DNA of 64,000 nt, from NCBI GenBank assembly GCA_022661535.1, contig JAKULF010000004.1:3100001-3164000 (forward strand), written 5' to 3'. Source of the stretch: Eutypa lata. Lineage: Eukaryota; Ascomycota; Sordariomycetes; Xylariales; Diatrypaceae. This document shows, piece after piece, positions 1 through 10,185 of this stretch (within the stretch, counting starts at the first letter, position 1; every line of letters starts with the position of its first letter). The notes beneath the pieces were generated by a model that made no database searches, was not told the origin of the DNA, and saw only the letters and a program-made list of their open reading frames with translations. The translations under genes were made by a program, and so were the position numbers.

Positions 1-228
1 ACCATCGTGCCATTTGATCGCACCTTCCAGCTCGAGAGCGTCCGTGCCAAGGGTCAGGCGTCCATGGTCGAGGCGTTCAAGTCCTTCTCCTACGCTGCTT
101 GGAAGCGCATCGTCATGCTCTACGCTAAGGTAATTGCTATCACCATAGTTTCGGAGCTGGCAGTTGTTGGCCTCGTCTTCGCCCAGGGTCTCTTCGTCTT
201 GAGCTTGCTGCAGAAGAACGGGAACTGA
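1..228 (+). CDS. 3' end of an unidentified membrane protein (partial at window edge)
   Basis: The reading frame is open from base 1 and ends with TGA at 226-228, so only the last ~75 residues are inside the window. The visible tail holds a basic, amphipathic stretch (residues ~15-40) followed by one strongly hydrophobic segment (IAITIVSELAVVGLVF...), which I read as a C-terminal membrane anchor, then a short polar end. I do not recognise the family. The frame is uninterrupted and rich in C/G third positions, unlike the AT-rich DNA downstream, which supports it being coding. No start can be chosen because it lies upstream of the window. Confidence 0.5.
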   Translation, partial: TIVPFDRTFQLESVRAKGQASMVEAFKSFSYAAWKRIVMLYAKVIAITIVSELAVVGLVFAQGLFVLSLLQKNGN

Positions 229-1709
229 GGTGGAAACTGTATCCAACTGCACCACGATGGGTTATCAACAGGAAGGTTTTCTAGCATTGATCTATCGTCG
301 TACCAACTCCTCTCAGACACTCTGGAATCGGCTCGCTCTTCTTAGGCATCTTCTTAGTAACAAAGGATGAATAGCTATGGAACTTGGTTTAACAATTTTC
401 CTTACGTCAAGGGGTAACTGGCTGGTTATGTTTAATGGCACTTAGAATGCATAGATACTTGCCTCATTACGCTACGCATTGTATATGAAGTAGAGTGTGT
501 ATCTAGCGTATTAAGACAATAGAAACAGACGCTCGCTTGAATCGGAAGCTTGATGCAAGGCAATCTTCGCCATGATAAGTAAGGGTCGTCGTACATCCGG
601 GTGTGTTTAGTACATTTGGCATATTTATGCCGTAGTTATAAGGACCTGGTGGCTAAGTTAGCACTATTGGGTATGTCGTATTATTTCCCTACCTATCCCT
701 TCAACCTACCGACTCCTCCTATCTAACTATAAGACAACGGAGGCATATTTTGACTTGCTGGTGATAAATGTCACTACCTTAAAGCCTACCAGGCCGTATT
801 ATTCCCAAATTTCCCTTGAGAACGAACATGGTTAAGTCAAGTGTTATGGAAAGGCGACAAGTCCTCCAAAGTCTAGTCCAGCAAGATCCACTCACATATC
901 GTCTAAATTTCATCTTGTTTCTTCAACCACTCGTTATTAAAGTTGCGATAATCCTTAAAGCCTTACGGCATGTACAGTTCGGCTAGTTTATTCCCGTTTA
1001 TGAATACAAGCCCATATTATACTGCAGCAGATCCAGATACGCAACAGTGTCAAAGATGAAGTTGGGGACCTTGTTACCGCATTCTATAAATAGAGCATTA
1101 CTTGCCGGCCCGGTCCTACAACAACGTCTCGTATCAAGTTACGCCTTCCCCGTCGCCTTCTCATTACCAAGCGTCTTCGCGGGCTCTTTCGGTTAGCCGC
1201 CCAGAGAAGTATGCGCTGATCCAGGCGCCACTATTGTAGGATTGTGTAGCAACATGGAGAAGTGTAGGGCTAACATGGAATACGATCCGGTGACGTCGCA
1301 ATCCAGGTAAAGTTTTCCGAGTCATATCGCCCTAATCACCTCGGTCGTTGGCTTAAGTCCGCTGATTCTGCACTCCGGAACGCTAACTTATAATTACAGG
1401 TTAGCCGGAAACATACGTAAGACAGCTCTAGTCTAGTTAGACATGATCCAAATCTCTGGTTCAGAATTATCTGCATTGTTCTGCTATGTAATCAATCATA
1501 CTGTTCTTTGCTTGCTTACGTACGTATGTAATTGAAGCGGAGTTGAAGGTACTTTTCATGGAAGGAAAAGGAGATGCCGGGGAGGTTGATCGAAGTGGGT
1601 AGTTTGTACGTGATACAAACAAAATATATTCATTATTGGTCTTCCCTAACACGTTCTAAATTCTAGGAAGAAGTCTAGCCTTTTATTTCATGGTGTTGGA
1701 TTATGTGTG
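229..1709. other. Intergenic, no gene recognised
   Basis: About 1.5 kb with stops in all frames and no recognisable protein, RNA or repeat. The short frames present look like chance. Confidence 0.6.
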
Positions 1710-1967
1710 TTAGTGCTGGTATATTGCTCTGTCTGTCTGTATGGTTGAAGTTGTCTGAAAGGATATCCAAGATCCAGATGCCACCTGGAGCCCTAAGGCT
1801 TCCATACCATTACTAAAGGCACGACTGTGGGAAGTACCATACTTCTTGAAAGCTTTCTCATATACAATGCTTGAGGCCGGACCGTCAAAGTACGAGGTTT
1901 CGATCAGAGCGGTGAGCACCCTGCGAGTGCAAATTGATTGCGTTGCGCCGCAGACTTTGAGAGCCAT
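1710..1967 (-). pseudogene. Glutathione S-transferase remnant with internal deletion
   Basis: The frame starts like a fungal GST: MALKVCGATQSICTRRVLTAL matches the usual N-terminal thioredoxin-fold strand with its Ser/Cys-Thr pocket. At residue ~24 it jumps straight to SYFDGPASSIVYEKAFKKY, a segment that in full-length GSTs sits in the all-alpha C-terminal domain, about 70 residues later. The rest of the glutathione-binding domain is therefore missing, apparently by an in-frame deletion. After residue ~45 similarity is lost and the frame stops, so the C-terminal substrate-binding helices are also gone. A functional GST is ~210-230 residues; this frame has 85. The gene cannot make a working enzyme. 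The assignment rests on remembered family consensus, not on an alignment. Confidence 0.65.
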
Positions 1968-2524
1968 TTTTGCGATTGTGTTCGTTGAATAGATAGATCT
2001 GTTAAGCTGCTTTTTGACTTGAGAATGCCTGTGACTTTCTAAAGCTGGGCCATTGCTGGATATTTGTATTCATCGTTTGGTGTGTTAAAACGTGCTCACA
2101 GTTAGCCTGTTGCTTAGGAATCAATTGAATGGTTGGACATGTGCTTTCGGATTTGTCATGTTTTTACATAAGCTGGTGGTGTAGGTGTAGGCGTCCGAGC
2201 TAGAAAAGGTTATAGGGGGGCTAGAGTGCGATTTTAAGATGGGTGTTTGGTACCTAATAAGGTGGTGGCCGATAATGGATATATACTTGATAGCTAGCAA
2301 ATATAATAGTTCCCAACTCGTGTTGATATATATAGTAGTGGCAGGGGTTACGGACTAGCTTAATATATTAGGTTCAGCTGGTCGAGGACCAGATTGTAGA
2401 ACTTAGACAATACCTACATTTCACTTTTATAGAGCCGGTCACATTGACGTATGTATTATACTTTGATAGTCTTTACACGTGGATAAACCGCATTAAACTA
2501 CGAGCCTTCTAAATATAATGTGAA
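1968..2524. other. Intergenic, nothing recognised
   Basis: About 550 bp of AT-rich sequence between the GST remnant and the 3' end of the SDR gene. No gene or repeat seen. Confidence 0.5.
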
Positions 2525-3462
2525 CTATAGCTCAAAGTGACCCAGCAGAATACCCGACAAAGAGTCAAAGTTCTGCCTGCGCTGCTTTACAATTTCTAGG
2601 AACGCTTCGTCCGATGAATCAGCAGAGCCAATAATAACATGCTCCGAACCCGCTGCAAGCTGAGACCACGCCTTCTCGATGAATTCCGAAGCAGGCATAC
2701 CCATATTCCGACCTCTTTCCGGCCCCATGTAATCGTGAAGCTCTGCTTGGTGGGCAGTTTTAGCTAATGATCCCAAGTTGGGAGGTAACAGTCCTATGTG
2801 GGAGGGAGGGGGCAACCTACTCTGGACGACAGGAGGCCAGACCTCAATGATTCTCGTATTAGACCCTTGTTGCTGGCGACGGAGGCAGTAGATGAAGGCG
2901 TTCAAAGCGGCCTTCGAAGCAGAATATGCTGGCATTGTGACGGCCGGTACAAGCGCGAGAAGAGTGCCGGTGATGACCAATGCGGTAGGGAATGGCTTTA
3001 CCAACAGATGAGGGAGAAACTTCATCGACAGATCTACCACTCTGTTGAAGTTGGTGCCAATCTCTTCATGAAAGGCATCCAGGTTGACTTCTGTCGGTCT
3101 CGAAAGCCGAATTTGACTTTGGATCCCAGAGTTGAGGAAGACACAGTCGAGGTCGGGATACTTGTTTACGATTCTTTTGCCAGTTAGTTAGTCGGATCGT
3201 TCAAAAGTACGGAACTACAGTGAGGTCGACAAGGCCATCCTTACCCGTTCACGAAAGCATCCAGGCCAGCTCTGTCCGTTACGTCGTATCTGATGCCGCT
3301 TGACTTTTCAGGGCCATGCTTCTGAACAAATGCGTCCAATCGCTCTTGGCGACGGCCGACGGCGATCACCTTGGCTCCTTCAAGGATGAGCTTATCTGCC
3401 ATGGCAGCCCCTATCCCGGAGGTAGCACCCACGAGGAGGATGCGCTTATACTGGAAGGCCAT
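2525..3462 (-). CDS. Short-chain dehydrogenase/reductase, two exons
   Basis: NAD(P)-dependent oxidoreductase of the classical SDR superfamily, 288 aa; substrate unknown. Exon 1 is 3462-3245 and exon 2 is 3173-2525. The 71-bp intron starts GTAAGG, has a CTAAC-type branch site and ends AAAAG; joining is in frame. Residues 12-18 form the Rossmann glycine motif GATSGIG, NSG at 87-89 replaces the usual NAG, and YSASK (Tyr156, Lys160) is the catalytic pair. The position normally held by the catalytic Ser, 13 residues before Tyr156, is Thr143, which is unusual. The C-terminal half resembles the uncharacterised fungal oxidoreductases often called DltE-like. A broken Zn-cluster regulator lies divergently upstream, ~600 bp away. 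Family is secure; reaction is not. Confidence 0.82.
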
Positions 3463-4074
3463 CTTGCGGGGTTTTGTAGTAACGCAAACTCGAGTTCAGG
3501 AGAATTTTCTCTTTCTCCTCGAAGTAATTAGCTGATATGTGTTGAATTATTATCCCTAGCTGGTTGGAAATATATTATGCCCTACGTATTAATTGTTTAC
3601 AAGGGAAAAGGACCTTCGTTATATGTTCCTGGTTTCTTTCTCGAGAAGCCGTAAATTTCAACAGCGCGAGCCGCGAGGACGGAGGTTGTGTATGCTTCTG
3701 AATCATGGGCTGCTGCACCTTACTTCCGCTTGCTAAACCTAATCAGGCTAGCCTTCCGGAGGCCGACCTTGGCCCGAAACCTTATCGCGACCGACAAGCC
3801 CCGGGGCCGTAGTCACTAGTACTTCTCGGAACCTTAAGAAATGGCCAACTGACATCACCGGAACACATGCCTTTTTCGACGTTAGATTATGCAACCCTCT
3901 TTCTTCCCCCTCGCCGTTGAAGTCACACTATTGCCGTGTCACAGTCTTTACACTCGCATTGGCAAGGGCTCTGAGGTCTGCTACCAAGCCGGTTGAGCCG
4001 ATAATATTTCTCGTTTGAGATTCATTTGTCGCCTAATCAAGTACCTTTGCACACACGGTGTCCTCACCGAAGCA
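3463..4074. promoter_or_regulatory. Divergent promoter region between SDR and Zn-cluster pseudogene
   Basis: About 610 bp shared by two divergent genes. It contains a perfect 10-bp palindrome GCCCCGGGGC at 3798-3807 and several CCGGAG/CCGAC-like triplets near 3760 that could suit Zn2Cys6 factors. No direct evidence of binding. Confidence 0.35.
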
Positions 4075-5545
4075 ATGGTCAATAGGGAAAGCCTTCGAGC
4101 GACTGCTTTCCCTGCCGGAAGAGGAAACTCCGAGTAAGTCAGCCAATCAATTTATACGGTTTGGGCAGATCTGACATAATATATAGTGCGATCTACGCAG
4201 TACCGGCTGCAGCCAGTGCCAAAGAGCGAGGATATCTTGTCATGGGTATCGGGATCCTAACGAACTAGCTATCCGCGATGAAACCTATTCCACGACGCAG
4301 AAGGCGTTAGCCCGGAAGACCCTGGCCAACCCTCCTGCCATACCTACGACGCTACAACCTGGGTGGGACGTTCGCGCTCGACAGGCTTTCTTCTCTGATT
4401 ACGTCTTCGGATTCTCACGGAGTTACGATGATCTGGCTGCGCTCCTTGAACGAGCTTCTCCACTGGACCATCTGTCCGCAAGCGTCGATGCAGTCAGCTT
4501 GGCGTTTCTATCTTTTCAGTCGAACGCTCCGGCTCTGAGAGACCTGGCAAATGAGAGATACGTACTTGCTCTCCAGAGGGTTGGGAATGCTCTCCGCATG
4601 CCGGAGATCTCCGCCACCGACGAGACTCTTCAATCCGTTTTGCTACTTGATCTCTACGAGAAAATCATCCACCGGGATCCGCGGAGCACAATAACGTGGA
4701 CAAGTCATGTCCTAGGAGCCATTTCGCTGGTCAAGAGCTGTAAAAACAAAATCATTGCTAGCAATACCGGTCGTCGACTGGCCACTCGCCTGGCTGTGAC
4801 GTTGACTATTAGTTGAGGAGCGGCTGGTATTCGAGTTCCGAATACCCTGATCAGCTTACGCGATGATCTTGCCTCCTATGTCGGCGATGCCAAATGGGAT
4901 TTCACCGGTCTCGTAGTCGGCGTGGTGAACCTTAAAGCCGACATTCATAATCGCCGATTCACCCGCTCGTCCGAGGTTGCCGAGAAAGCAAAAGAGCTTG
5001 ATGGACGGTTCGCAGACCTGGAAAGAGCGCTGCCCGCGTCTTGGATGCCTCGACGCCTATTCTTTTCGGGACACCCACTCATCTTCGGCCACTACTACGA
5101 TATTTTCCCTGACCACTTTGTGACCCAAGTCCGAAATGCCATCGGAACGGTACGTTTAATGCTTAATGACATGATCCTAAAGCATGCCCCTGGCGATGGT
5201 TCCGTTCCTAGAAACGATGCTGCTATAGCCATCAGCGAAATTACGGGCCAGATTTGCGCAGCGGTACCCCAATTCAGCCTGCCTGGAGCTCGACCAGATA
5301 ACCAAATGCCATTCTCACCAGTGCAAAGGTTACAGTGCCAGACATTAATCGCCCCCCTTTACATTGCTGGACAGCTTTCGACAGACCACGGCATGCGAGA
5401 TTGGGTCATCCACGCTTTAGAGCACATGGCTGAAGTTGGCGCGATGAAGACAGCGAAGGACGTTGCTAGTATACTGAGGGTCACTCCGGACACGGATTAC
5501 TGGATGATATACTCAATGCTTGGAAGCTATGCTTTGGCCGCATAA
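4075..5545 (+). pseudogene. Zn(II)2Cys6 transcription factor, broken by a frameshift and a stop
   Basis: The gene would start at ATG 4075 (MVN...), but a one-base loss right after the third codon shifts the frame. The true frame continues as GKPSSDCFPCRKRKLR up to 4133, a 53-bp intron spans 4134-4186 (GTAAGT...ATATAG), and exon 2 resumes CDLRSTGCSQCQRARISC. Together these give the six cysteines of a Zn2Cys6 binuclear cluster followed by the usual HGYRDP linker. The frame then runs to a TGA at 4814-4816 in the middle of the conserved ...LTIS-stop-GAAGIRVP block. The same frame is open again to 5545 (WDFTGLVVG, then a C-terminal regulatory region). The original product would be ~470 aa. Two independent lesions argue for a pseudogene rather than a sequencing slip, though an upstream unseen exon ending CAATAG could hide the first. 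Confidence 0.75.
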
Positions 5546-6259
5546 AAGTACGAACTTCACGGATTGGACCCCTGTATGGTGCGCGGCAATCCTACCGAAA
5601 TTCCAACTTAAAATAGCGTAGAGGAGTTGATATCTACTTGATCGTATCATAATGCGCCCCTGGTTGTCGTCAAAGTATGCAGGCAGTCCTCCATGTGTTG
5701 ACCTGTTTCAACATAAGTTAAGGTCGGTTGTTTACTTGACTAAAGTTTCCGGACACGCTACGTTTGACAACATCACCCGAGTGGTCCTATCACGTTATGG
5801 TCCAAAGCAAAGCATTTTCCGGGGTTGTGGAGTTGCTAACGGCCAGGTGGAACCGGCGCGCATTCTAGTGAAAGCGTGCTATCTCCACCACTCACTACAT
5901 GAGTCGGTAGATCACAATGAGAGGCATCGATATACATAATTTTCTTACAGTAGTTAATTTTGTCAATGGTACAATCACATTGTCTATAATATATCCCCTT
6001 TGCTGTTTAGAGCAATTTAAACACTTATCATGGAATTTAGGAAAAGCATTGTATACCGAGGTCTTGTCACCTTTAATCGGATGGGCTGTGGTATCGACTG
6101 CTGTCTAGGAATAGAAACGGTGGCAATCCCTGACCCAGTCTCCTATGAAGCAACGCGAGATAGACTAACAGAATCCATTCGTTATTTTTCAAAACCCGTG
6201 GTTCGATTTTAGGACCGAAAACATACATTTATTTCTATCTCTAGCTTTCTGAACTCCAT
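5546..6259. other. Intergenic, no gene recognised
   Basis: About 700 bp between the regulator pseudogene and the EthD gene. Several frames of 60-95 codons are open but lack recognisable domains. Confidence 0.5.
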
Positions 6260-6675
6260 TCATGGACCACTTGCGAGAGGTTGGCACTTCATGAAAATAG
6301 GCTGCTCCTTGCTGAAGTTCGGGATGTCTGCGAACACCTTTCTTCCCGCCTCGCTCTGGGGTAGGGAGTTAAATGCCTCCTCGTTGGCCCATTCAACGTG
6401 TGCCTGTACGCAGAACGGCGCATCTGCAGGTAGGGTGGATACCTCCCATGATAAAAAGGTCGAAGGGAAGGACTTCGCCAACATAGGCATGTGTACTTTG
6501 ACGTAGTGATCAAGGTCAAAGACCGCGCCTTGCGTGAAGAGAATCTAGAATTCATTTATTACCACGTCTCTTTGGATATAGTGGGTAGGGTGTGATGGGG
6601 AACTGATCTAGAAGAGAAGAGACAAATATTGACTTAGACAGGAAGGGTTCTACAAACCGTATATTTGACAGTCAT
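6260..6675 (-). CDS. EthD-domain protein (small dimeric alpha-beta barrel), two exons
   Basis: Exon 1 is 6675-6658 (MTVKYT) and exon 2 is 6544-6260. The 113-bp intron (GTTTGT...TTCTAG) restores the family start MTVKYTILFTQ. The 100-residue product matches the length of EthD proteins. It shows the typical layout: an N-terminal beta strand, the FDLDHYVKVHMPML segment with a conserved His before MP, the central APFCVQAHVEW strand, and the C-terminal DIPNFSKEQPIF motif. Members include accessory proteins of ether degradation and small enzymes acting on aromatic or polyketide substrates; the function of this one is unknown. It is transcribed away from a DJ-1/Hsp31-like gene, with 730 bp between start codons. 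Confidence 0.8.
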
Positions 6676-7404
6676 TTTGATTTTTCGATTGTTTGTATTG
6701 TAGGGCTGTTATGGGGGAAAAGGCTTCAGTTATTTTGCAAGACAAGACTTGGTATATAACAGGGCGAAACATTTAATATATTCCTAAGTCCGCGAGTATG
6801 TCGGAGGTAAGAAACTAGACCGATGATCAAGCATCGGTCCTTCTCAAGGAACCTGAAAGCGGATCAATACGAAGGTGCGCCGAGTCAAACGCCGTGGGTT
6901 CTCTCTGCAGGGAATATGCGGTATTTCTTTTTTGAAACTCTGATACAGTCTAACTTTAGCTTCAAAATTACCTTGTAAGCGGTCAAATGGGAGCAGGTAA
7001 AGAGCTGAGCTTGATAATACGTAAGCGGCGAGCAATTTTTACTCACCCCTTCCCTGGCCGAGCCGATAATGGTGGTGCATAATGAACGCATTTGTAAGAA
7101 GGTAGTATAGGACTTGAATCAGAAAGTCATATTTTCGGCGATTTGATAAGCAAGGCATCGTATGTATCGGACGAGCGGGTTGTCAAATCTTGTTTGGTCT
7201 AACTATTATTTGGTAAGTTGTGGCCGTGCTGTTAATCTCATGTAACATTTTTCATGTATCCAGAAAAGCAGTGTCGTGCTACTCTCCGGTATATATCCTA
7301 TTTAGCTTCCCTATAACCTCGATATAGTTCGGATTGTTTAGCACTTGCGACGAACCAGATCAGCGTCCTCGCCATCAATCAGTCTAAAATCCAAACACAA
7401 AATA
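6676..7404. promoter_or_regulatory. Divergent intergenic region EthD / DJ-1
   Basis: 729 bp between two divergent start codons, likely carrying both promoters. AT-rich; no clear operator or TATA box that I would defend. Confidence 0.4.
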
Positions 7405-8258
7405 ATGGCTCCTAAAGTTCTTGTTGTCTTGACATCAGTCGACAAATACCCTACTGGTAAACCTACTGGCTGGTATCTGGTAAGCTCCTCCTTTTCCCCA
7501 CGCCTCTCGTGCGAGTGCTCACAAAAGTCTCTTCCTCCTAACAGCCCGAATTTGCACACCCATATCATATCCTAGCCCCGCACACAGAAGTCACGGTCGC
7601 CTCTCCAGCGGGTGGCGTCGCGCCCCAGGACCCGGCATCGATCGAAGCTTTCAAAGAAGACAAAATCAGCATCGATTTCCTGAACAACCAGAAGTCTCTC
7701 TACGAGAAAACGGAGAAGCTCGAGAAATTTGTTGGCAAGGCTGGAGAGTTCGATGCTCTCTTCTACGTTGGTGGTCAAGGCCGTCTGTTTGCCCTCGTTT
7801 ACCTGACTAGTCAATTTGCGGATTTCTGCATTTGATAATTCCCAGTGTTCACTATTAACATCTTAATAGCCATGTTCGATCTAGCCACGGACCCCATATC
7901 TCACCGAATTATCAACGAGTTCTATGCAGCAGGCAAAATCGTGTCTGCTGTCTGCCACGGCCCAGCCGCACTTGCGTTTGTCAAGCTCCCTGATGGAACA
8001 CTCTTCCTTTCGGGTGCCAAGGTGACCGGATTCTCAAACAGCGAAGAAGATGCCGTGGGGGGTAGTGATGAGATGCCGTTCATGCTAGAGACTGAGTTGA
8101 ACAAGGCCAGCAATGGGGGATATGAGAAAGGCGCAGAGGATTGGGGGAAGCACGTCGTGGTGGACCGCGATGGAAAGTTGATCACAGGACAGAATCCTGC
8201 AAGCGCAACGGGGATTGGAGAGGCACTTCTGGAGGCTATCCTTCAGAGCCAGAACTAG
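7405..8258 (+). CDS. DJ-1/PfpI family protein, Hsp31-like glyoxalase III candidate
   Basis: Three exons (7405-7479, 7545-7782, 7870-8258) join in frame to 233 aa. Introns are GTAAGC...AACAG and GTCTGT...AATAG. The Hsp31-type catalytic set is visible: Glu27 in LPEFAHPY, Cys133 in the nucleophile elbow AVCHGPAA, and His134. These enzymes convert methylglyoxal to D-lactate without glutathione and protect against carbonyl stress, mainly in the cytosol. The conserved GGHG loop reads GGQG (residues 101-104), a His-to-Gln change. The C-terminal GQNPASATGIGEALLEAI is typical. Intact, so probably functional; activity on methylglyoxal is inferred from family. Confidence 0.88.
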
Positions 8259-9252
8259 AAGTTCAGGGGAACCCTGAATATCTGGCTGACAGATGCTGTA
8301 CTCTGTATCTAGGCTAGCTTGGCGTAATATTAAGCTGTCATTTGGAAGCTGATATTTAACATCTTTCGTTCCTTGAAAGTATTCATGGAGACAGTTGTGC
8401 CTCCGATATTTTCCGAGAATTCTAGAGACAATCTTGTTTCTCCATTTTGCGGTTATGGCGCCAAGTTGTGCAATGCAATGAAACCTATTATTATGAGGGT
8501 CTGGCTGTGCTAGGCCACTTGAGGAGAGAAATAGTAGTCCTGTTTTACACTTCTAGAGACTGATTATGGAATCAACCCATTCCTCAGATGAGACGACAAT
8601 ATATTGAGTTTCATCTGACAAGAATACCCTTGCATCGTGCGAATGAAACGATAGCCTTTCCCGTAAAATGTCAAGTATATATAGCGACAACCTAGTGAAT
8701 TGAAGAATAGCCGTACCCACGGCAGAGCCTCTCTGCTCCAGGGGTTATTTGATGGTTGTCTGCGCCATATTCCTCGGGTCCATGGGCCACGGGATTGGGG
8801 GCCTGTCCCATGAAAATCGGTGAAATCAACGTTTAATCATCTACGTCACTAAAATCTAAGTGTTGAGATACTTCTGGGTCCGGGACTTAAGAACTGGATT
8901 ATGGAAAGTGAAGAGCCTTGGAAGAAGGTGTAACCCCTTACTGATAGCCTGTTATAATGAGGCGATTACCGTACGAACCTCTATAAGCTTCAGTAACTAT
9001 AAATGTATTATGGGACAAGGGAATCGACTTAAACGGGCTTCCCGAATTCCCTGATTAGTATCTCCCAATGTGGCGATCAAGTATTTTATTGTAACGCTAG
9101 CTCTAATTCGTGGAGGGATGTAAATCTTTTAGTTTGTCCTCCGTAGAACGGAGGCTGACCTATAGTTGCTCCATCACCTCTACTTTGACTCACGCCTAAC
9201 ATATGTTTTTTCTCCATTCTGCACTTTTCCCCCTCTTCCCCTCCTATAATTA
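8259..9252. other. Intergenic, no gene recognised
   Basis: About 1 kb between the convergent 3' ends of the DJ-1 and NmrA-like genes. No coding or repeat signal. Confidence 0.5.
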
Positions 9253-10185
9253 TTAATGCGCCTGCTTTGCTGAAGTATCCAGCATCATTCTTGCTAATTC
9301 TGTGGGAGACGTCGCCGGCCTGTTCAGCAACCACTCTGTTACGCGCGGGTTTCCAAGAAGTCCCCTCCCATTGTAGTACAACAGCATTCGTGCTGGTCCT
9401 TCCTTCAGCCGGAGATCCGCGTTGACGTCGCCAAAGACGCGCTGAGCATACATATCTACTACATCTTCGTACGGTGCCTGCTTGATCTTGATGGTCTTTC
9501 CTATGGCGCTTCCCACGGCCTGGATGTAGTCTGCGTATTTCATGGGCCATGTGCTAACGAGCTGGTATATTGCGAAGAAGTGCTTTGACCGTTCTTGGAT
9601 CACCCTGACTGAAACTTCTGCAAAGTCGTGCACGCAAGAGAAGGAGAAGGAAACATCAGGGTTATGAGCGGCCAAGTAGACTGGGTCTGGCGAATCTCTG
9701 AGCGCTAGTATCCGGCCGATCGTGTTGTCCATGAAATGGCTGGGTTGCAGCACCGTCCAGGAGAGGGGAGACTCGCACAGATACTCTTCTATGTACCGCT
9801 TGCGATCGTGGTTCAACATCTTGCGGAAGTGGCTGTGCAGAACGGAGCTGAAAATGAAGTGGGATAATTTCGAGCCTGGCTTCTTCGACTCTTCGACCGC
9901 CGCGTCGATAACATTGATCCCGAGCTGCGTCTCGTGGGGATGAAACGTGGGGCTGACGTAGTATATCACACTAGCACCATCCGCGATCTTTGCGCAGTCG
10001 TGTGGGTCATCCAGGTTGGCTTGAAGGACTTCTGCCTCGGGATACTGCCCTTGAAGGCGCGTCAACGAAGATGGCGAGTGGGCCACGAGTCGAAGTTTGA
10101 AGAACGACGATTGTGGGTACAGCAGAGGGATGATTTGGCTGCATTGCTTGCCAGAGGCGCAGGTGAGAACGACGAGTTCGGGCAT
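9253..10185 (-). CDS. NmrA-like NAD(P)-binding protein (atypical SDR)
   Basis: Single exon, 310 aa from ATG at 10185; further upstream only a TTG is available in frame, so this ATG is chosen. The start MPELVVLTCASGKQCSQIIP is a Rossmann strand with a G/CASGKQ turn, followed by an RLVAHSP strand as in NmrA proteins that read the NADP/NAD ratio. A long middle part (VIYYVSPTFHPHETQLGINVIDAA; WTVLQPSHFMDNT) matches the family. The SDR catalytic Tyr-x3-Lys is not obvious, as in regulatory NmrA members and some isoflavone-reductase-like enzymes. It could be a redox-sensing regulator or a reductase; sequence does not decide. Confidence 0.8.
   Translation of the reverse strand: MPELVVLTCASGKQCSQIIPLLYPQSSFFKLRLVAHSPSSLTRLQGQYPEAEVLQANLDDPHDCAKIADGASVIYYVSPTFHPHETQLGINVIDAAVEESKKPGSKLSHFIFSSVLHSHFRKMLNHDRKRYIEEYLCESPLSWTVLQPSHFMDNTIGRILALRDSPDPVYLAAHNPDVSFSFSCVHDFAEVSVRVIQERSKHFFAIYQLVSTWPMKYADYIQAVGSAIGKTIKIKQAPYEDVVDMYAQRVFGDVNADLRLKEGPARMLLYYNGRGLLGNPRVTEWLLNRPATSPTELARMMLDTSAKQAH

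Noticed and set aside
8860..9054. 64-codon frame in intergenic DNA
   Set aside because: No domain, no family resemblance, ordinary for chance.
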